DNA of 25,192 nt from a virus, in IMG/VR virus record IMGVR_UViG_3300018043_000004, positions 1 through 25,192 of that record. One strand, 5' to 3'. The notes under the pieces are model-generated. The model was not told the origin of the DNA, ran no database searches, and saw nothing but the letters and a program-made list of their open reading frames with translations. This document shows positions 23,260 through 25,192 of this stretch, in pieces. Both the position numbers and the translations under genes were made by a program. Each line of letters starts with the position of its first letter. Positions within the stretch are counted from its first letter, which is position 1.

Positions 23260-23289
23260 TTATTAAGTCATTGATTCTAAAAGACTTAC

Positions 23290-23830
23290 CCTTGTGTGTG
23301 CTTTGGCCAGTATATTGCTCTATTATTGGTGTACCCGGATCGTAACAAGTGCAAAGCACAAAAACAATCTGGAGTACAGCCTGCACTTTGCAGGCACCAA
23401 TGTACGCGCGAGCCGTGAGGCTCTCAACGCCTTTGTAACACTGTTAGTCTGCCAGAATGCCAGACTTGAATGCATGGTATGCTCTGCATATATGGGAGTA
23501 CACAAAGCATGATAGGAATATACTAACTATCTGAGGAGCTAAGTGTGCCTATGGATATATGTAACAGCCTTAGCAGGATTGGACACATATAAACATAGTG
23601 TTTATATGCTTAATTGGTCCTTCGGATAAAGACTCTATGGAGCTATCTAGCTAGCTTCTAACAGAGTACAGGATGTAGAGCATGGTACATAAGATATTGG
23701 TCGCTTGGTTGTCTGACGTACGCAGTCAACAGCTACAGCACACCATCCCTTAGATAATGACCGTTCCTCACAATAAGCCCCTGTACTCTGCTAGCAGCTA
23801 GCTAGGTGTGAATAGCTCTGTTGAGTCTTT
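23290..23830 (+). ncRNA. Large structured RNA candidate (about 540 nt)
   Basis: No convincing gene lies here, but the DNA is full of complementary segments. Local hairpins: 23349-23359 (GTGC-AAA-GCAC), 23379-23395 (GCCTGCA-CTT-TGCAGGC), 23410-23423 (GAGCC-GTGA-GGCTC), 23446-23466, 23478-23490 (TATGC-TCT-GCATA), 23511-23531, 23538-23574 (GCTAAG with CTTAGC) and 23586-23608 (10 bp). A 7-bp helix pairs 23325-23331 with 23395-23401. Four collinear perfect helices then close the 3' part: 23629-23635 with 23823-23829, 23640-23646 with 23812-23818, 23647-23655 with 23797-23805, and 23662-23672 with 23780-23790. The GTGA loop is a GNRA tetraloop only on the plus strand, favouring plus-strand transcription. 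Ends are approximate; no clear promoter is seen. ROOL- or GOLLD-like phage RNAs are the nearest known kind, but membership is not shown. Confidence 0.6.
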
Positions 23831-23858
23831 TATAAACTGTCTTGTTCCTTGTTTTGGA
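23820..23858 (+). repeat. Inverted repeat, left copy
   Basis: This 39-nt segment (GTTGAGTCTTTTATAAACTG at its start) is about 85% identical to the reverse complement of 24385-24424, with five substitutions and one extra T. Its first part contributes the 3' strand of the outermost helix of the RNA candidate. Similarity stops sharply at both ends. Confidence 0.75.
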
Positions 23859-23865
23859 TACAAAA

Positions 23866-23890
23866 GCAAGCTAGCAATGGCTTGCATTTT
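23866..23890. terminator. Possible intrinsic terminator
   Basis: GCAAGC at 23866-23871 pairs with GCTTGC at 23880-23885 across an 8-nt loop, followed by ATTTT. On the other strand the hairpin is followed by a TTTT run, so it may act in both directions. It would end the RNA candidate before the plus-strand genes. The stem is only 6 bp, so strength is uncertain. Confidence 0.4.
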
Positions 23891-23911
23891 CCAACAACAG
23901 GAGATAAGAAT

Positions 23912-24274
23912 ATGGCTACAGCCCCGGCACCAATCAAAAAGGATCCGGCACCAATCACAGAACAGGAACCAATCACACAACAGGGGGCACCACAACAGGA
24001 TCGTTCTCTCAACGCGTTCAACGCGCGCAAGGAAGATATTTCCAAGCTGCGCGCCCAATTCAATCTTGCAATGGATCGCAAGAAAATGCTGAATGACCAT
24101 GACTTCACAGCCAAGGTCATCGAGCAAGGAATGAAGTATTATGCTCGCCAGGTAGAAGTAGCACAGAATGGCTACATCAGCCAAGCTGTGCTAAACGGCG
24201 AAAATCTCAATGATGTTTGCTCCCGCTTGGGCATCACCCCTTTCAGCCGCAAGCCGCTTGACGAAGATCGCTAA
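23912..24274 (+). CDS. 120-aa charged helical protein, unknown
   Basis: The start at 23912 (MATAPAP) is supported by AGGAG about 9 nt upstream; a longer frame exists but has no ribosome site and would enter the hairpin. The N-terminus (residues 1-30) is Pro/Ala/Gln-rich with repeated P-A-P-I and E-P-I-T units. The rest is helical and charged (FNARKEDISKLRAQFNLAMD, RKKMLNDHDFTAKVIEQGMK), ending ENLNDVCSRLGITPFSRKPL. The second helix and its surrounding residues do not match a family I know. Codon use is more GC-rich than in the minus-strand operon. It is the first plus-strand gene after the divergent region, so an early or regulatory role is likely by position. Confidence 0.7.
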   Translation: MATAPAPIKKDPAPITEQEPITQQGAPQQDRSLNAFNARKEDISKLRAQFNLAMDRKKMLNDHDFTAKVIEQGMKYYARQVEVAQNGYISQAVLNGENLNDVCSRLGITPFSRKPLDEDR

Positions 24275-24378
24275 TGTTAGAAGTCCAAACCAAAGCGATT
24301 TTAAATCAGTACCTTGATGGAAGCATCACAGCAGAGGAAGCTGTAAATGCTCTCATTGTACTGCATTTTCAACAATAA
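24274..24378 (+). CDS. 34-aa peptide
   Basis: The ATG overlaps the stop of the 120-aa gene by one base (TAATG), so it is probably translated by coupling. The translation is MLEVQTKAILNQYLDGSITA followed by EEAVNALIVLHFQQ, a short helical peptide. The stop TAA is at 24376-24378. Function is unknown. Confidence 0.55.
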   Translation: MLEVQTKAILNQYLDGSITAEEAVNALIVLHFQQ

Positions 24379-24384
24379 CAATCC

Positions 24385-24424
24385 TCCAAAAACAAGAAAC
24401 TAGGCAGTTTATAAAGGATTCAAC
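24385..24424 (-). repeat. Inverted repeat, right copy
   Basis: This 40-nt segment is the complement-oriented partner of 23820-23858. It ends one base before the ATG of the 55-aa gene and contains its AAAGGATT ribosome site. The two copies enclose the 3' hairpin, the 120-aa gene and the 34-aa gene, a span of 526 nt. It may be a mobile-unit end, a recombination site, or a shared transcription signal. Confidence 0.75.
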
Positions 24425-24425
24425 T

Positions 24426-24593
24426 ATGACACTATCAGAACAAACAACACGCAAAATAGTTAATGCAGCTGTAGATGAATTTTGGCTTAACTGTGTTGAT
24501 TTTAATAAGAACGATGTTTTTGATCTAGCAGAAGAGATTAGAAAAACGATCAAAAACTTTCAATTTTTGACGGTTAGAGAACAAAAGGATTAG
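24426..24593 (+). CDS. 55-aa acidic helical protein
   Basis: AAGGA lies about 8 nt before the ATG. The translation begins MTLSEQTTRKIVNAAVDEFW and has VDFNKNDVFDLAEEIRKTIK then FQFLTVREQKD. It is helical and acidic with no Cys pair or membrane span. Seven nt separate it from the zinc-ribbon gene. I do not recognise a family. Confidence 0.6.
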   Translation: MTLSEQTTRKIVNAAVDEFWLNCVDFNKNDVFDLAEEIRKTIKNFQFLTVREQKD

Positions 24594-24599
24594 ACAATT

Positions 24600-24758
24600 A
24601 TGCATTATATCACTTGCCAAGAGTGCGGAAAGCATATCAAGCAATGGCCGCATGAAGAATATTTCAGAACAAATGACGGAAAGATCATTTGTTCTTTCTG
24701 TCAGAGAGAAAAAATACTCAATGTTTCAACAACCACAAGCAACAAAGAAGCTAGCTAA
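24600..24758 (+). CDS. 52-aa zinc-ribbon protein
   Basis: The translation starts MHYITCQECGKHIKQWPHEE and contains KIICSFCQREK. This gives Cys-X2-Cys-X21-Cys-X2-Cys, a zinc ribbon of the size found in small phage regulatory or DNA-binding proteins. The tail is polar (NVSTTTSNKEAS). A weak GGATT site lies about 12 nt upstream. It overlaps the next gene by 38 nt. Confidence 0.65.
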   Translation: MHYITCQECGKHIKQWPHEEYFRTNDGKIICSFCQREKILNVSTTTSNKEAS

Positions 24759-24972
24759 GCAGCCTAGTATGGCTAGTTTTTCACAGCCTGTTTCACAGTG
24801 GAAAACACAGAGGCAAGCGCGGGCAGCTATTACTAATAAGCTGTCTCATAGCTGCCCGCATGGCAAGGTGATTCTCACTGTGAAGCTTGGCATTGAAAGC
24901 ATACAGACTTGTGAGTGCCAAAAGTGCATGTATGTGTCAATGGCTAGTTTAATGGTGAGGATTAAGGGTTAG
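24721..24972 (+). CDS. 83-aa Cys-rich protein, unknown
   Basis: A longer frame begins at 24652, but the ATG at 24721 (MFQQPQATKKLAKQPSMASF) is preferred because it shortens the overlap with the zinc-ribbon gene; 24769 is another option. No strong ribosome site is seen. The protein is basic at its N-terminus and has two motif zones, LSHSCPHGKVILTVKLGIES and IQTCECQKCMYVSM. The Cys-X-His and Cys-X-Cys-X2-Cys residues could bind one zinc. Function is unknown. Confidence 0.5.
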   Translation: MFQQPQATKKLAKQPSMASFSQPVSQWKTQRQARAAITNKLSHSCPHGKVILTVKLGIESIQTCECQKCMYVSMASLMVRIKG

Positions 24973-25192
24973 GGTAGGGATTTCGAGGGTGAGTGGGATA
25001 AGATGGGGATAAGATGGGTGGATTATGTGTGGATTTCGCACAGCAAAATTTACATAGCAGCCTAGGTTGCTGAAAGCAAAGCACTTAGCAATGTGTGCGT
25101 GTGCTAATTTCTCAGAAGCAATTTGGAGGGCCACAGGCCCTTTCAAAGGCAGCCCGCCCCCTAATTTTTAAAAGAAGCAAGTTTTTAAAAAG
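24973..25192. other. Right-edge noncoding stretch with short repeats
   Basis: No gene is supported in these 220 bases. Three features are visible. A tandem 11-mer GGATAAGATGG occurs at 24996-25006 and 25007-25017. CCTAGG recurs at 25061-25066. A hairpin at 25127-25141 has arms AGGGCC and GGCCCT with an ACA loop and a short T-run. Segment 25077-25092 is the reverse complement of 23117-23132. The final 25 bases are AT-rich. Confidence 0.5.

Noticed and set aside
23294-23512. Plus-strand frame of 72 codons opening with GTG inside the RNA candidate
   Set aside because: No ribosome site, no recognisable protein pattern, and the stretch is dominated by perfect hairpins; a structured RNA explains it better.
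23620-23705. Possible group I intron core (AAGACTC and AAGATATTGGTC resemble R and S elements)
   Set aside because: The P7 pairing fails beyond three or four bases, no P3/P8 could be found, and the region is not inside a gene.
22460-23900. tRNA genes in the long noncoding region
   Set aside because: No T-loop GGTTCGAATCC-type sequence with a matching acceptor stem was found on either strand.
23798-24184. Minus-strand frame of 128 codons opposite the 120-aa gene
   Set aside because: Antisense shadow; Cys/Trp/Leu-rich translation without a ribosome site. Its similarity to another shadow frame at 24353-24553 is only due to the inverted repeat.
1-25192. CRISPR arrays, insertion sequences, integrase or recombinase genes
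   Set aside because: No regularly spaced repeats with spacers and no transposase or integrase motif were seen; lifestyle (lytic or temperate) cannot be decided from this window.

Overview
This window is most likely a slice of an AT-rich tailed-phage genome (or prophage). About 22.4 kb of it is one tightly packed block of genes on the minus strand, carrying a recognisable virion-assembly set. Read in transcription order (right to left) the set is: small terminase, large terminase, portal, scaffold, major capsid protein, head and tail accessory proteins, and tail or ejection proteins. The P22-type portal, the 245-aa connector-like protein, the 582-aa nozzle-like protein, and the absence of a tape measure or tail sheath/tube all favour a short-tailed (podovirus-like) virion. 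The host is unknown. Secreted Cys-containing beta-rich proteins and the Glu-Ala-Asn-Pro membrane protein are reminiscent of Acidobacteriota and their phages, but that is a weak impression from memory.

Layout, minus strand, right to left. 22454-21319 holds the small terminase and a conserved 151-aa protein. 21326-19530 holds a membrane-anchored collagen-like fibre and a signal-peptide protein. 19499-17736 is the large terminase. 17721-16665 holds four small proteins, one of them membrane-type. 16665-14532 holds the portal and a partly overprinted 129-aa protein. 14497-11374 holds the scaffold, a 250-aa protein, a probable decoration protein and the major capsid protein. 11345-9144 holds small zinc-finger-like, secreted and membrane proteins, including holin/XhlA-like ones. 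9147-7846 is a PurD-like ATP-grasp enzyme. 7846-4204 holds tail connector, nozzle and related genes. 4204-1 holds two large low-complexity proteins and a truncated one, probably ejected or internal virion proteins. Most junctions are stop/start overlaps or gaps under 40 nt, usually with a clear AGGAG-type ribosome site, so the block behaves as one late operon.

A divergent region of about 1.45 kb (22455-23911) separates this operon from small plus-strand genes. It has three parts. The first is an ordinary, partly AT-rich stretch. The second (23021-23260) is a dense set of nested palindromes built on five copies of the 9-mer CTAGGACTA, and looks like an origin or operator. The third (about 23290-23830) has no convincing gene and contains at least ten helices, including four collinear long-range perfect helices (7, 7, 9 and 11 bp) and a GNRA-capped hairpin. 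This last part is the best candidate in the window for an undescribed element: a large structured noncoding RNA of the same general kind as the phage-borne ROOL and GOLLD RNAs.

Plus-strand genes from 23912 to the right end are small (34 to 120 aa), two of them zinc-ribbon-like, and are probably early or regulatory. A 39/40-nt imperfect inverted repeat (23820-23858 and 24385-24424) encloses the first two of them. The remaining right end looks noncoding, with short repeats.
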